From Mactra quadrangularis (lineage: Eukaryota; Mollusca; Bivalvia; Venerida; Mactridae): DNA of 64,000 nucleotides. Shown piece after piece: positions 12,401 through 22,700 of the stretch (position 1 is the stretch's first letter; every line of letters begins with the position of its first letter). The notes under the pieces are model-generated. The model was given only the letters and a program-made list of their open reading frames with translations, had not been told where the DNA came from and did not search any database. The DNA is taken from contig CM046306.1 in NCBI GenBank assembly GCA_025267735.1, forward strand, positions 31,761,919 to 31,825,918, read 5' to 3'. Made by a program: the position numbers and the translations under genes.

Positions 12401-15400
12401 TTAAAGGTCATCCTGTTGCCCCTGGCAACATAGATTTGTTGATTTTTTGGGCAAATTTTTGGTGCTAGTAAACATTTAGTTTAGGCAAGTAAAATCAAAG
12501 CATTGCAGGTTGTTCCAACAGGCAACATACTGATGGATTGTAATTGATAATCGATCATTTCAGTAAAAGTGGGAGACTTTTGATTATGAAGTTTAATAAT
12601 CGATAATCACTAATGTCGGTTATTCATTTCATTGACAATGAGACATTCTAGTTTTAATTGATTAGCATTTCTAAAGAAAAAACATTTCATGGGAATAAAA
12701 CTTGTCTCAATTAAACCATGATGGGTACATTTTTTACTACTACTTTGCTATTGTAAATCATTGAGGTCGGTGTAGATATTTTTGACATGAAATTCACTAT
12801 TATTGGACAATCACCGTGGCATCGGTTTTCGACGATGTAAGGAAAAGTCGGCCAATATGAATAAATGAAACAAAGTATCAAATTGATTTACGTGTTAATC
12901 CATTGATCAAGTAATAATTAGCCCAACAAACAACATAAACATGAATTCCCTCCTTTTATGGCGTCATTTATTACATAAGAGTAACTTCCCTTGAAAATCG
13001 TCAGTTCGGCATTGCGTCATCTGATTTCGCCGAACTGTAGTCCTTTGTCTAAAAAGTCACACTGCACAAAATTAAAAACGCGACAAGCTATTATCGGTGG
13101 ACCAAACGTTTTACTTAACATTTATTTGAGTGTTTATGCAGTTTTTAACAATTTTAAATCATTTAAACAACCATAAATCTCGTGAAATTTCACGGTTATT
13201 TTATTTGAAGAGTCGGAGACAAACGACTTTTGCACTCATGGCACAAAAAGTTATAACCCCTTCGTAGCACTTTCATTTTTGTGAAAAATAATAAATGGAC
13301 CAGCCTAATACACCAGATACATTTGCCTCAATTAAATATATACAAACATGGTTTCTAGTGAATTTTTGTTGAGGTGAAATTGGTGCAATCAATAGACTTT
13401 TTGTCTAGGGTATCTGACCCATTGAGCATAAGTAACTGATGAAACTTAGTCACGTTTAAAAAGTTGTACAGTATACCACATGTTTCATTTATCACGTGAT
13501 CTGTGTAGTAAACAGTAGGGTATGTCCGAGGGCAACTGTCAAAATTTATCAGACGTATGAAATAGCGAGGCAGAATGCAAATAAAGAAGCTTCATTTTGG
13601 TAATAGTAAAATTATGCAAAAATCAATGTATTGAAATATAATTCGTAAATAAATTACTTTTCCCACGTTTATTTGGAATGTTTTTATGCATTTCGATTAC
13701 TATTCTCCTTAGGCGTCGTAATAACACGTGACCGGGTCTGCGCATGCGTGAATTACGTAAATAAAACGGAAAGTCATAGTTCGGCAAAATCAGATCCTCG
13801 TCGAAAACAGATGCCGTCAGGAAATATATTGCCCCTTTATCTATACTGTATGGGTACTAAATATGTCAGAAAATTGATTTTATTATTAAACATAAACAGC
13901 CACTAAACCACTAATTATAGGTTGATTATGCATGATTTAATATTTTATTATATGAAACAAAATCACTTAAACCATTGCAATGTATTGTCATATATTTTCG
14001 GAAATCCTGAATGAAAACCATGAGTAAGTGTTTCGATTATATAATCGATGATTGATAAAAAATTGTTGTCTGATTATTTCCGATGATAGATAATAATTTT
14101 TCCCGATTTTGAAAACCCTAGATTATAATTTTTCCCGATTTTGAAACCCTAGGAACACCTTAAATGGTGCAGTGACATACCCATGAACTGTTTTTGTATT
14201 TTATTCATGTATTGACATTTATATAATTGTATGTTTATATTTACAGTGTGTTATATTGTACAACAGTTGAACCATTCACTATCAAACTAATGGATGAATC
14301 ATTTGGTGCTCAATATTTCTTCAACTTTTTCCTCTACCTTCTACTGGTTCTACATTTTATTTGGACATATCTTATATTCCGTATTGTTTACAGAAAGATG
14401 ATAAAAGGAAATGTAAGGATTTTAGATCACTTTATGTAACTTACTGTTTTATTAACCACACCTTAGACCTTCTTGCGGAACATAAAAAACCCTTTGTTTT
14501 AACAAAACCTTAAAAGACATTTTTAGCTTGACTATTTGTAAAAGAAAGGGAATATCCTTCCTCTCTATGCCTCAGCTTAACATGTCTTGGTTAAGTTTTT
14601 TGATGCAACATTTTTGTATCTGTCATATCTTTAAAACCACTAAAGGGGTTCACTTAAAACTTCAAACTTGTGTAGAGGGTTACCTTTTTAGGTCAAATAC
14701 CATGAAATTTGACTGAATTATTATACTTTTATATACTTAGGAATTTCTTGGTTAAGATTTTTAGAAAAACAATATTTATTAATCAAATTTATGACAACGA
14801 TATTGTTTACCTCCATGATAGGGGGGGGGGGGTTGTTGGCTTCTTATGGAACACTATGGAAGTACTTGTAATGAAAGAGTCCTTGAAAGATAGTTAGGTG
14901 TACTAACCACTGTAAAAAAATTGATGTAAGTGGTGAAGATTGGTGCCAAAATTAAAGAAACAAATATAACCAAACAGATTTATCTTAAATTCAAAGTTTG
15001 GAATATTTGATTATGTTGTGTACCTGCCAGGATATCTTAGTCTGTAGCATGTCTAACTAAGAAACCTAGGGTTGTGGACTCAATTTCTATGCTAGATCTA
15101 CATACTATTGTAGCATATGGTTTATGATACGTAACTTGTTTACATTGTCTACGTCACGCAATTTGAAATGAGCCGCCCAATCGCAGACTGTGAATAATAC
15201 CGCGTTTAAATTAGCATGCACAACTTGGTCTAAAAATAGAAATTACAAAATCAAAATGTGTTTAATAGTGTTTTCGTCTAGATGAAAGCTACGCATTGAT
15301 TGGTTGACACAAAGGTCATCTCGACGTGACCTTCCACAGAGAAAGTAGAGAGCCTGTACGGCAACGCTCTACAGGATATCTGTTTACGGAGAGCGGGTTA

Positions 15401-16097
15401 TGTAATATTATTTATGACCATTGTGTTAACTACCACTGTATCAAGTAAAGCTGTTTTCAGCCTCTGGCTAGAGTATGTTCATTGAACTATGTTAAAATCT
15501 TACACCAGATGCATAGGCCTGTCCAGGGACACTTAGTTTAAAAAAAATGACTATCAAGGTATGGCCGAAAAAATTATGAAATTTTATATATAAAACATCA
15601 TATTGTTGAATTTTATTTAACGGTCAGTGGTGCATAAATTAACCCCACTGCCGGGGGTCTATCTTTTTTAATCAACCTTTTTTATCAAAATTACTGTAAG
15701 TAGTATTTTTATGTGCTTTCCATCACAGGTGTCTCTTAGTAGTGCATGAGGCAAAAAAAAACCCAAAACAAAAAATAAAGATTGATTGGAAATGGGCATT
15801 TTATTTTAAACGCCATTAACAAAATGTACAAGATATATACAAGCCGGAGTATTTAAGTCATGGAGGTTAATGTGTACAGCACTGACCGCTGAATTTCCAT
15901 TGTTGGATAAAATTCAACAGTACACTAACTACATTTTTATTGATCAGGTTGAAGATGTCCGAAGTGACTCCGAAGAATCCGATGAAGAAATAGAAGATGA
16001 AAATTATGACGATAATGTTGACGGTCATAAAAAGAACGATGTTATAAATGGATATAAGAAATCATCTAATGGAGTCAATGGTGGAACTAAGAGATAG
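384..16097 (+). CDS. CERS: Ceramide synthase (Hox-like/TLC type), 3' eight exons, N-terminus outside window
   Basis: Ceramide synthases are multi-pass ER membrane enzymes that acylate sphinganine or sphingosine with fatty acyl-CoA. Exons seen: 384-490, 5900-5957, 7190-7240, 7796-7888, 10045-10173, 11589-11695, 14247-14412, 15948-16097. All have AG/GT borders and phases that join without a stop to give 286 residues. Order in the fragment: end of the Hox-like domain (1-36, with [11 protein letters not shown]), membrane segments, the Lag1 motif with HHFAT (111-115) and HDAAD (138-142), further membrane segments, then an acidic Ser/Asp/Glu tail. Animal CerS proteins are about 350-400 residues, so roughly 95 N-terminal residues and the first exons lie left of base 1. 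The Hox-like domain excludes CerS1-type enzymes; the paralogue (CerS2-6) is not resolved. Introns carry MITEs, a 57-bp minisatellite and a pearl-like element. Bases 1-383 are intron with nothing recognisable. Confidence 0.93.
1406..1525. mobile_element. 120-bp MITE, AGTGATTATT family, copy 1
   Basis: A short element bounded by imperfect inverted ends (AGTGATTATTCTAAAGCAGA on the left, AGAATAATCGCT on the right) with a pyrimidine-rich middle. Related copies lie at 10405-10514 (inverted) and 23521-23646. It lies in a CerS intron. No ORF is possible at this size. Superfamily is uncertain; the third copy suggests an 8-bp target duplication. Confidence 0.6.
2348..2559 (+). mobile_element. Single-unit copy of the pearl-like tandem-core element
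   Basis: The stretch matches one repeat unit of the 8485-9942 element: GTGTCGTTAACAATTGC, then ACTCTACCTGGCTT, then the end motif ATCCGGCTTTAATGTGG. It keeps the junction to the right terminus but lacks the left hairpin and the GGGC-rich tract. It is therefore a truncated or contracted copy. Confidence 0.65.
3025..3424. mobile_element. hAT-type MITE 1 (TAGGGCTG ends)
   Basis: A 400-bp element whose ends are inverted copies of TAGGGCTGTCACGATA (right end read as TATCGTGACAGCCATA). It is flanked by a perfect 8-bp duplication, GATGTTTG, at 3017-3024 and 3425-3432. Eight-base duplications with CAG/TAG-like ends are typical of hAT elements. It has no transposase, so it must depend on an autonomous partner. 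Sister copies are at 11133 and 17946. Confidence 0.85.
3430..3635 (+). mobile_element. SINE body fragment
   Basis: The stretch with TCATAAAATATTTTCTAC, AACTCTGAATCAAGTA and CAGCTGTCAGCTACTTGCAA resembles the body of the tRNA-derived SINE at 45138-45450, but no tRNA-like head is visible. It abuts the right duplication of hAT MITE 1. The match is by eye and moderately diverged. Confidence 0.35.
4693..5330. repeat. 57-bp minisatellite, about 11 units
   Basis: Eleven head-to-tail units with a 57-base period; the last two are more diverged. Each contains TTTCAACTTTCCTA, TAGAGGTAAAAGTTCTTGGC and TCATTWTGGAATGATATTT. The period is a multiple of three and lacks stops on the minus strand, so it reads as 19-residue repeats there. 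It lies in the CerS intron between the first two visible exons. The near-identical inner units suggest recent expansion. Confidence 0.92.
6067..6748. mobile_element. TTAA-flanked MITE, interrupted by a second element
   Basis: The ends are inverted (AAAGGTACTAGTTC on the left, GAGTACCTTT on the right) with TTAA on each side (6063-6066, 6749-6752), the target duplicated by piggyBac- and Kolobok-type elements. A related intact copy is at 45860-46201 in opposite orientation. Bases 6081-6415 are a later insertion; removing that insertion and one copy of its duplication leaves a body matching the 45.9-kb copy. Confidence 0.75.
6081..6415 (+). mobile_element. CAATCT element, copy 1, with 9-bp target duplication
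   Basis: A 335-bp element starting CAATCTGATTAAAACCCGAT and ending TGTTTACGGATATTG. It is flanked by the 9-bp direct repeat CTAGTTCTC at 6072-6080 and 6416-6424. The same family, with another 9-bp duplication, is at 50128-50798; truncated copies are at 15122 and 56787. Nine-base duplications point to Mutator-like or Merlin-type transposition, but the inverted ends are only about 6 bp, so the superfamily stays open. Confidence 0.75.
7545..7735. repeat. GAT/AAT trinucleotide-type microsatellite
   Basis: Imperfect runs of GATGAT, AATGAT and GATAAT motifs immediately before the CerS exon at 7796. The purine-rich tract ends about 60 bases before the acceptor. It produces low-complexity Ile/Asn/Asp shadow reading frames on both strands and has no coding meaning. 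Confidence 0.8.
8485..9942. mobile_element. Pearl/Helentron-like non-autonomous element with 156-bp tandem core
   Basis: The left end is a hairpin (AGCCGGATTTTTC and its near complement, 8485-8514). It is followed by a GGGC/GGAC tract (8530-8570), then about seven tandem units starting near 8592, 8771, 8926, 9082, 9238, 9394 and 9550 with a 156-base period after the longer first unit. A unique tail follows and the right end is ATCCGGCTTTAATGTGG. A hairpin, a microsatellite and a tandem core of about 160 bp are the hallmarks of oyster pearl elements, which are regarded as Helitron relatives. A CTAT repeat lies just outside (10008-10020). It sits inside a CerS intron. Confidence 0.7.
10045..10173 (+). 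CDS. CERS: CerS exon: catalytic Lag1 motif
   Basis: Forty-three codons with the Lag1 signature: HHFAT, then YFSW, NF.RVGTLV and HDAAD. The two adjacent histidines and the later HD..D aspartates are required for acyl transfer in characterised CerS enzymes, and all are present. The enzyme should therefore be active rather than a decayed copy. Confidence 0.95.
10405..10514. mobile_element. MITE, AGTGATTATT family, copy 2 (inverted)
   Basis: The complementary strand reads AGTGATTATTTTAAAGCAGA, followed by the AATAGCAGAATGCTGCACCC region shared with copies 1 and 3. The opposite end is TTGATTATTCC. It is more diverged than copy 3 and lies in the CerS intron after the Lag1 exon. Confidence 0.55.
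11133..11525. mobile_element. hAT-type MITE 2 (TAGGGCTG ends)
   Basis: A 393-bp element with inverted TAGGGCTG/CAGCCCTA termini, subterminal CGCGATTCGATAC-like blocks and a perfect 8-bp target duplication CTGCTGTT (11125-11132 and 11526-11533). Its interior differs from copies 1 and 3, so it is a separate subfamily. It ends about 60 bases before the CerS exon at 11589. Confidence 0.85.
14247..14412 (+). CDS. CERS: CerS exon: last membrane segments and specificity loop
   Basis: Fifty-five full codons continue from a split valine codon. They encode [20 protein letters not shown] followed by a hydrophobic helix ([17 protein letters not shown]) and basic residues YRKMIKGN. In vertebrate CerS enzymes the short loop before the last helix sets acyl-chain preference; here it corresponds to about [11 protein letters not shown], which matches no vertebrate paralogue I can place. 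Confidence 0.93.
14821..14832 (+). repeat. Run of 12 G
   Basis: An uninterrupted G12 tract in the last CerS intron, followed by TTGTTGG. It could fold with nearby G runs but has no four-tract spacing, so no quadruplex is claimed. Confidence 0.9.
15122..15391 (+). mobile_element. CAATCT element, copy 3, 5'-truncated
   Basis: It matches copy 1 from TTATGATACGTAACTTG to ACAGGATATCTGTTTACGGA. The first ~70 bases, including the CAATCT end, are missing, and the 3' terminus is altered, so no target duplication can be read. It lies in the last CerS intron. Confidence 0.65.
15948..16097 (+). CDS. CERS: CerS terminal exon: acidic C-terminal tail
   Basis: Forty-nine codons and TAG. The tail opens [20 protein letters not shown], a cluster of S/D/E with consensus casein-kinase-2 sites (S-x-x-E/D), then turns Asn/Lys/Gly-rich. 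C-terminal CK2 phosphorylation raises activity of several mammalian CerS enzymes, so the same control is plausible here by inference. Confidence 0.93.
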   Translation, partial: VEDVRSDSEESDEEIEDENYDDNVDGHKKNDVINGYKKSSNGVNGGTKR

Positions 16098-16258
16098 ATG
16101 AAATATCATGATGAATAACATAATGTATAAATGTATATGTGAAGCCAGGCAATTTATAAAATGCTTAATATAAAAGGCATTTTGTAATGTGTAAATTGCC
16201 TGTAACATTTACATTTATATTTGTGTGTGTATGAAATATGTCTGAACTTTTTAGCTCT

Positions 16259-17480
16259 AAAATGTCTCGTACTTGTTTTTTCAAAATTAACAATTTTGGA
16301 AAAATATTGTCAAGAATTATTCGCCTAAAATGTCTCCTTATAATTGCAAAATAAATGTTGGTAGATAAATAATGTCTAGAATTATTTGCCTAAAATGTCT
16401 CCTTATAATTGCAAAATAAATGTTGGTGGATAAATAATGTCTAGAATTATTTGCCTAAAATGTCTCCTTATAATTGCAAAATAAATGTTGGTGGATAAAT
16501 AATGTCTAGAATTATTTGCCTAAAATGTCTCCTTATAATTGCAAAATAAATGTTGGTGGATAAATAATGTCAAGAATTATTTGCCTAAAATGTCTCCTTA
16601 TAATTGCAAAATAAATGTTGGTGGATAAATATTGTCAAGAATTATTTGCCTAAAATGTCTCCTTATAATTGCAAAATAAATGTTGGTGGATAAATATTGT
16701 CAAGAATTATTTGCCTAAAATGTCTCCTTATAATTGCAAAATTAATGTTGGTGGATTAATATTGTCAAGAATTATTTGCCTAAATTGTCTCCTTATAATT
16801 GCAAAATAAATGTTGGTGGATAAATATTGTCAAGAATTATTTGCCTAAAATGTCTCCTTATAATTGCAAAATAAATGTTGGTAGATAAATATTGTCAAGA
16901 ATATTTGCCTAAAATGTCTCCTTATAATTGCAAAATAAATGTTGGTGGATTAATATTGTCAAGAATTATTTGCCTAAAATGTCTCCTTATAATTGCAAAA
17001 TAAATGTTGGTGGATAAATATTGTCAAGAATTATTTGCCTAAAATGTCTCCTTATAATTGCAAAATAAATGTTGGTGGATAAATATTGTTAAGAATTATT
17101 TGCCTAAAATGTCTCCTTATAATTGCAAAATTAATGTTGGTGGATAAATATTGTTAAGAATTATTTGCCTAAAATGTCTCGTACTTGTATTTTCAAAATT
17201 TACGTTTTTGGAAAAATATTGTCAAGAATTTTTTGCCTAAAATGTCTCCTTATAATTTCAAAATTAATGTTGGTGGATAAATATTGTCAAGAATTATTTG
17301 CCTAAAATGTCTCCTTATAATTGCAAAATAAATGTTGGTGGATAAATATTGTCAAGAATTATTTGCCTAAAATGTCTCCTTATAATTGCAAAATTAATGT
17401 TAGTGGACAAATAATGTCTAGAATCATTTGCCTCAAATTTCTCTTACTTATATTTGCAAAATTAACATGTGTGTGGATTG
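16259..17480 (+). repeat. 65-bp minisatellite, about 18 units, AATAAA in most units
   Basis: Tandem units with a 65-base period contain TTGCCTAAAATGTCTCC, TTATAATTGCAAAATAAATG and TTGGTGGATAAATA. Most units carry AATAAA; a minority have AATTAA at that spot. Variant units (TGTCTCGTACTTG) occur near 16264 and 17175. It starts about 160 bases after the CerS stop codon, so it probably lies in the 3' UTR and varies in length between individuals. Confidence 0.92.
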
Positions 17481-17653
17481 ATATAGGCAGGATTCATTAG
17501 TGTTTAATGTCTCGTACTAATACTTGTCTAATTAACTTCATTTATTATATTGATATACAGCTTTTTCAGTTTATTTGTTTGATTTACTGTATAAATGTAT
17601 TCATATATATTATATACATGTAATGTAGTGTGTCTAATTTAATGCATAAGTTC

Positions 17654-17659
17654 AATAAA
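17654..17659 (+). promoter_or_regulatory. Candidate poly(A) signal of CerS
   Basis: AATAAA in TTCAATAAAGTTGCC, the first canonical hexamer after the minisatellite, followed by T-rich sequence. It is one of several possible ends. Confidence 0.4.
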
Positions 17660-17945
17660 GTTGCCAAATTCTCTGTATTTGATTAATTAAATGTATTATG
17701 TTTAAAAAAAATTGCAGATTTGAAGAATTTTGAATTTTTTAACATTCATCCAATGAGATCCATGTACATGTACCTACTATAGAATGCTACATGCTATAAA
17801 TAACTGATTTGTGTATTGTGCTTTAAACTATATACCAAATAACTAGAACTTTGTATACTTATTACTTTATATAAAAACTAGAGAATTTTACACTCTCTCT
17901 TATATGTCATTGTCATTCTGTGTTGTGCTTTATGTTACATTTCAT

Positions 17946-18359
17946 TAGGGCTGTCACGATATACCGGTATATTGCAATACACAGCTGCAGCAATATGTAT
18001 TTGGCGATATTTTTTAATTCATTTGAAAAAGTCTTCTCTTTACGAAATGAAAATATAGAAACGACAGCGAAACAAATATGGCGTCCACGAGCTTGATTCC
18101 TAGAATGTATTGCAGCTAAGGGGGTGAATGATTCCTTCACTTTAAGACTCTTTTTAAATGCAATACCCATATCACAGTCCTAAATGACCGTCTATACTTA
18201 AAGAAGTAGATTCTATCAGAAGCTGCATGTAAGAATTGCAATGTTTCGGTTAAATACAATGAATCTATAACCCACAATATATCGTGGTACATATTGCAGT
18301 ACAGTGCTAGCATATTGCAATATACCGCGATACGCTTCTGGCGTATCGTGACAGCCCTA
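17946..18359. mobile_element. hAT-type MITE 3 (TAGGGCTG ends)
   Basis: A 414-bp element close in sequence to MITE 1: TAGGGCTGTCACGATA on the left and TATCGTGACAGCCCTA on the right, with long subterminal complementarity around TATTGCAATA. The 8-bp duplication is CATTTCAT/CATGTCAT (one mismatch), which suggests it is older than MITE 1 or has mutated. It lies just beyond the CerS 3' end. Confidence 0.85.
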
Positions 18360-18624
18360 CATGTCATATTGTATGAACTTAGTTCTATATTTTATATGTA
18401 TAGTTATAGATTATCAAGATCGTAAATTCAAATGTATAGAGAAAAATATATAAAGACAGGGATATTGATTGTATTTTGATGAATTTTTGTAACATCAGTA
18501 TGTCGCTTTATACTACTCTTTATTTGTATTTTTACATCAAGAAAAAGTTGCTCAGATTTAAAACTTTCATGCTAGCAATTTTAATGAAAGAATGATTATA
18601 ATATTCAACCAAAAGTAATATGGT

Positions 18625-18690
18625 TTTATGACCTATATAATGTGTTGCTACGCTGTTAAATCCAACAAAAACAAAAACATATTATAATAT
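18625..18690 (+). mobile_element. SINE 3'-end fragment
   Basis: TATGACCTATATAATGTG, TTGCTACGCTGTTAAA and a CCAACAAAAACAAAAAC tail match the 3' end of the SINE at 45138-45450 and the motifs near 48470 and 53290. No tRNA-like head is present. Confidence 0.45.
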
Positions 18691-19674
18691 AAATCAGAAT
18701 ATGAATATGTATTGGATAAACATGTCACTAACTAAGTTGGGTAAAAAAGTGACATTTTCAGAGTAATGTACCTTTTATGTAAATACATATAGTGTTTGTT
18801 TACTCAGAACAATGCCGGCCACCTATGCACAAGGCTGTGCTCTTAGTGTTACATTACTACTGATCTTAAATCTGACCAGTGATTTATTCATCTTCAAAGC
18901 TTGATGGGTTGAATTTAGTTTAAAAAGATATATAATGTATAAAAATCTATTTTATGTTCTAGTAAATTAGATGTGAGATAAATTAAGTTTCATTTCAATA
19001 TCATAATATCATTTAATCTATGTGTATTTTAAGTGCACCAAACATAGTTTATGTTTTTGTATCAACTTATTCTAGTATTTCTATCAAATGAAACTTTTAT
19101 GTTAACTATTGTACATTCAGTCAGAAAATGAAAAGCATAATATATGTATGAGGAAAGCTATCTCGAATTTCTGATTTTTATTATCATTTGAATATGTTCA
19201 TTTCTGACCATACTGATTTCTGGTTGATAAAATAAGGAGCCATCAATTTAAACTATTCATTATTTTAATAAGTAATTGATGAATATTTTTTAATTTTATT
19301 AATCAAAGTGCTATGCTTTCAAGCATTAGTTTTATTCAATTTTACATACATGTAAGATTTTACATACATGAAAATGAACTTTAAAAGTTCTTTTATTGAA
19401 TTTGCTTTCTTGCCTCAGTGCCAAGTTTTGTTAAGAGTATTTTTGTTGTTTTCTCAAAAGTTTATGACCAAGTTTATAAAAAATTATATTACAGATATTG
19501 CCAAAACTGGTAATTAAATTAATGTGCCATTCTTTTAACATATTGTGTTCTTTTCTGACAAAATCATGTTAGAAATTATACTGATACTTCTATGTTGTTT
19601 TGACTGTTGCTGTTTATTATATGTTTGCCAATGCCTTTTTATGGTCAATTTTATTTTATGATCATGTTAACATG

Positions 19675-19785
19675 AGTGAGAATTATGATAATAATGATAA
19701 TTTTAATGATAATAGTAATAACGATGATGATAATAATAATGATAATAATGATAATGATAATAATGATAATAATGATAATCCAAAA
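19675..19785. repeat. AAT/GAT microsatellite
   Basis: About 110 bases of GATAAT/AATGAT motifs. Reading frames on both strands here are Asn/Asp or Ile runs and are artefacts. Confidence 0.85.
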
Positions 19786-22700
19786 TACAGGAGAGCAAGG
19801 ATTATTACAAAATATAACTAGAAAACAGTAAAGAAATAATCCCACAGTACAGAGAAAATCTACAAGTATAAATAAATAAATGCTGACAACATCATACTAC
19901 ATTTTCATTATTCAAATTGCAATAAGACCGATGTATAGTATTATTTCAGTATGTCATCTTAATTAAAACAGTCAGAATAAATTCAAGGTAAACCATTATA
20001 CAATGGATACATATTTCAACTTTTGTGCCATGGTTTAATTATACATAAGTGTTCACATGGGGTTTTAACAAGGCCAGCTTGTTTTAAACACTTAGAAATG
20101 TTTTTTTATTTTCTTACTGAAGAGTTATGTATATAAATATTAAATAAATGATTGAGGTAGGGACTGTATGAAGATAAAAATAAAACATTCAACAGTTTTA
20201 TTTGTCTGATGATGTCTGTTAGTTATCTCTCATTAATTATGATGAAATTATGGTAGAAAATTGTGTAACGCTATATTGCAACAGAAATGCATACATTTAA
20301 TATTTCATATTGATTTTCCACTGCAGAGGAGAGAAAATTTGTCTACTCTAAGTGGAATAAAATTAATGTAAATCTGTAAGAATCCATTGTTCAAGCTTGA
20401 AACAAACCCACAACTTTCGAAGTTGTAAAATGGACACTGTAACATGTGGTCATGAAAGCTAACTTGAAGGCAAGGGAATATAAGCATATTATACCTCTTC
20501 TACATACTATCAGATATATACCATCACTGTATTTTATATAAGGGTAATTTCATAATTATATTTAGTGTATAGTGTACATTGTATTAGTGTAGAAAAAATG
20601 TGTCATACTAAATACATGTATGTCTTTATATTGAAGTGTGTTATATTTGTTAGTCTATACACATGTACTTCAGTAACAACATGACCTTTGTTCTGTACTC
20701 TCTAGTATAATATACTTGTATAAATTGTCCCCTCCTCTAACAATGCTGTAACTACCAATTTTTATTTTTGGGAAATCGACTTCAAAAGTTCAAAAGGTCA
20801 TATCTTCATTGTTTCAATCTGTATAGACATGATACTTGGCTGGCACATTAACAATGTATAGAGTCAAGAATTTTTTTAGAAGATAGAACAAGGTCATACT
20901 AATTGCTTTGGATTTTTATCTATTTTTTTTCAAAAATGGAGATACATGTAGTACATGCCTGGATTGAGGTGACGAAATATTTACCATGGGTCAGTTGGTA
21001 CACAAATTTTGTACTGACTCATTGATTTTATGTATTTCTATCAAAATACATGTATTTATAGTTAGTTTTTTATTCTGTACTATTAATGTAAACTTAAACA
21101 ATTAGTTTTTGCACTTTCAATAACAAATGTTTTCAGCATAGTTAATGTATGTAACATAGGAAATGCATGTATAACGTCCTGTAAATTAATCTTTCAATAT
21201 TAATAATGAGTTTGTTTTACTAAATTCCAGAAGATATTAGCCTACTGTTTGTTTACAATGTTATTGCTAGAAAATCTGAGTGAAATAAATTGCAAAATTC
21301 TTTGAAGTTGTGAAACTATCATCTATAATTACTTAGTCACTTTTACAACCTCTCACTACCTCTACTCGTGTCCCTATTTCTACTGACAGTCATCTTGGAC
21401 TCTTTTATACCAATATTAAAGTCCATACTTTTTTTTCAAATTTGACCGTAAAAGTACAACCTCTCTTGAATAACACTAACTTGGAGGGATTAAAGTTTGT
21501 TGCTCTTCATATGTTGTTGCTCAACAGAGGTTAAATTCAATTAAAATTACGCTTAATGGAAATATTGAAAGCCGATGTTGTGCAGAGGTTTTGTTCTTTA
21601 GAGGGCCTCTCTGCAGAGGTTATACTATAGTTGAATACTACTACATGGTTCCCTGCTGTATCCTATATACATGTATGTATGTAATCATACTAATGTTGTG
21701 TTTTGTTGTAATGTAAAATATCAATGTAACTTTTACTTACCCTGAACATGTATATCAGATATATATAATTTAATGTTTAACTCAAATCTTTACCCTCCAC
21801 TATGTAATCATTTTATGTATAAGTTATAATTTATCTGTTATTTATTGGCAAACTTTATTCTGTGACCCTTGACGTTTCAGGAGGAGCCTTAACATTATTG
21901 TGAATTGAAAAAAATTGCATTTAAGAAAGAAAACCATTTCTTGATATTTTGTTGTTGATTCAAATACGGATGACTTACATTCTCATATTTCTCACTATTT
22001 ATTTAGAAATCGTGAAAATCTGAAGTCATGACTTTAAAAAAATACCTATTTTTTGCAACATAAATCACTTAATTAATGTATCTTTATTAAATATAGTTCT
22101 TAATTAAAATTTATATGTCTGAGTGTTATTTTAAAACTTGTTTTTTATTAACATTATATACAATATGATCACAAGTCGAATTAAGCAACTTAGATCTATA
22201 TTGAGCCAACTTTGTAATATTTTCAGAATTTGAAAAAAGTTTGTTTTACATGAAATCATTGTAAAATTCAGGATATGTATTTGGTCAACAAGTCCCGTTT
22301 TTGCTAGATGTAGCTCATATGTGTATTGTATTCAATTTGGTTAGTGAGTGTTATATGTAGGGCTATGTAATATAGTTCAATATTATTTGCCTATTATTGT
22401 ATGTAATTAATTTATTTTATTGGAATTAATACTTTTGTTTTCTTTTTCTGCCAGTAAATGCCAAGTTCTACCTTAAATATTGATAAGTTTTTCCATAACT
22501 ACCGGGTATTGAAAGATGTGTTCCAAGAATAATAGTGCTTATTTTATGTTACATTGTAACTTGTTGTAGTAAATAACTTGTTTAAAAAAAAGACTTGGTA
22601 ACTTGGCCAATCCATAAATTTATGTTTTTGAATATTATCTATTGAAATCTTTCATAGTAACAATTCCTAAGTTAATGTTTTGAATAAAATATACATGTAT

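Larger units (their letters stand above)
16098..17660 (+). other. Probable CerS 3' UTR
   Basis: There is no reading frame after the TAG at 16097. The stretch holds the 65-bp minisatellite and ends near a stand-alone AATAAA at 17654. Where transcripts actually end cannot be read from DNA, because many AATAAA hexamers lie inside the array. Confidence 0.5.

Noticed and set aside
16259..17480. CRISPR-like array of regular repeats
   Set aside because: The units are contiguous without unique spacers and the genome is eukaryotic; it is a minisatellite.
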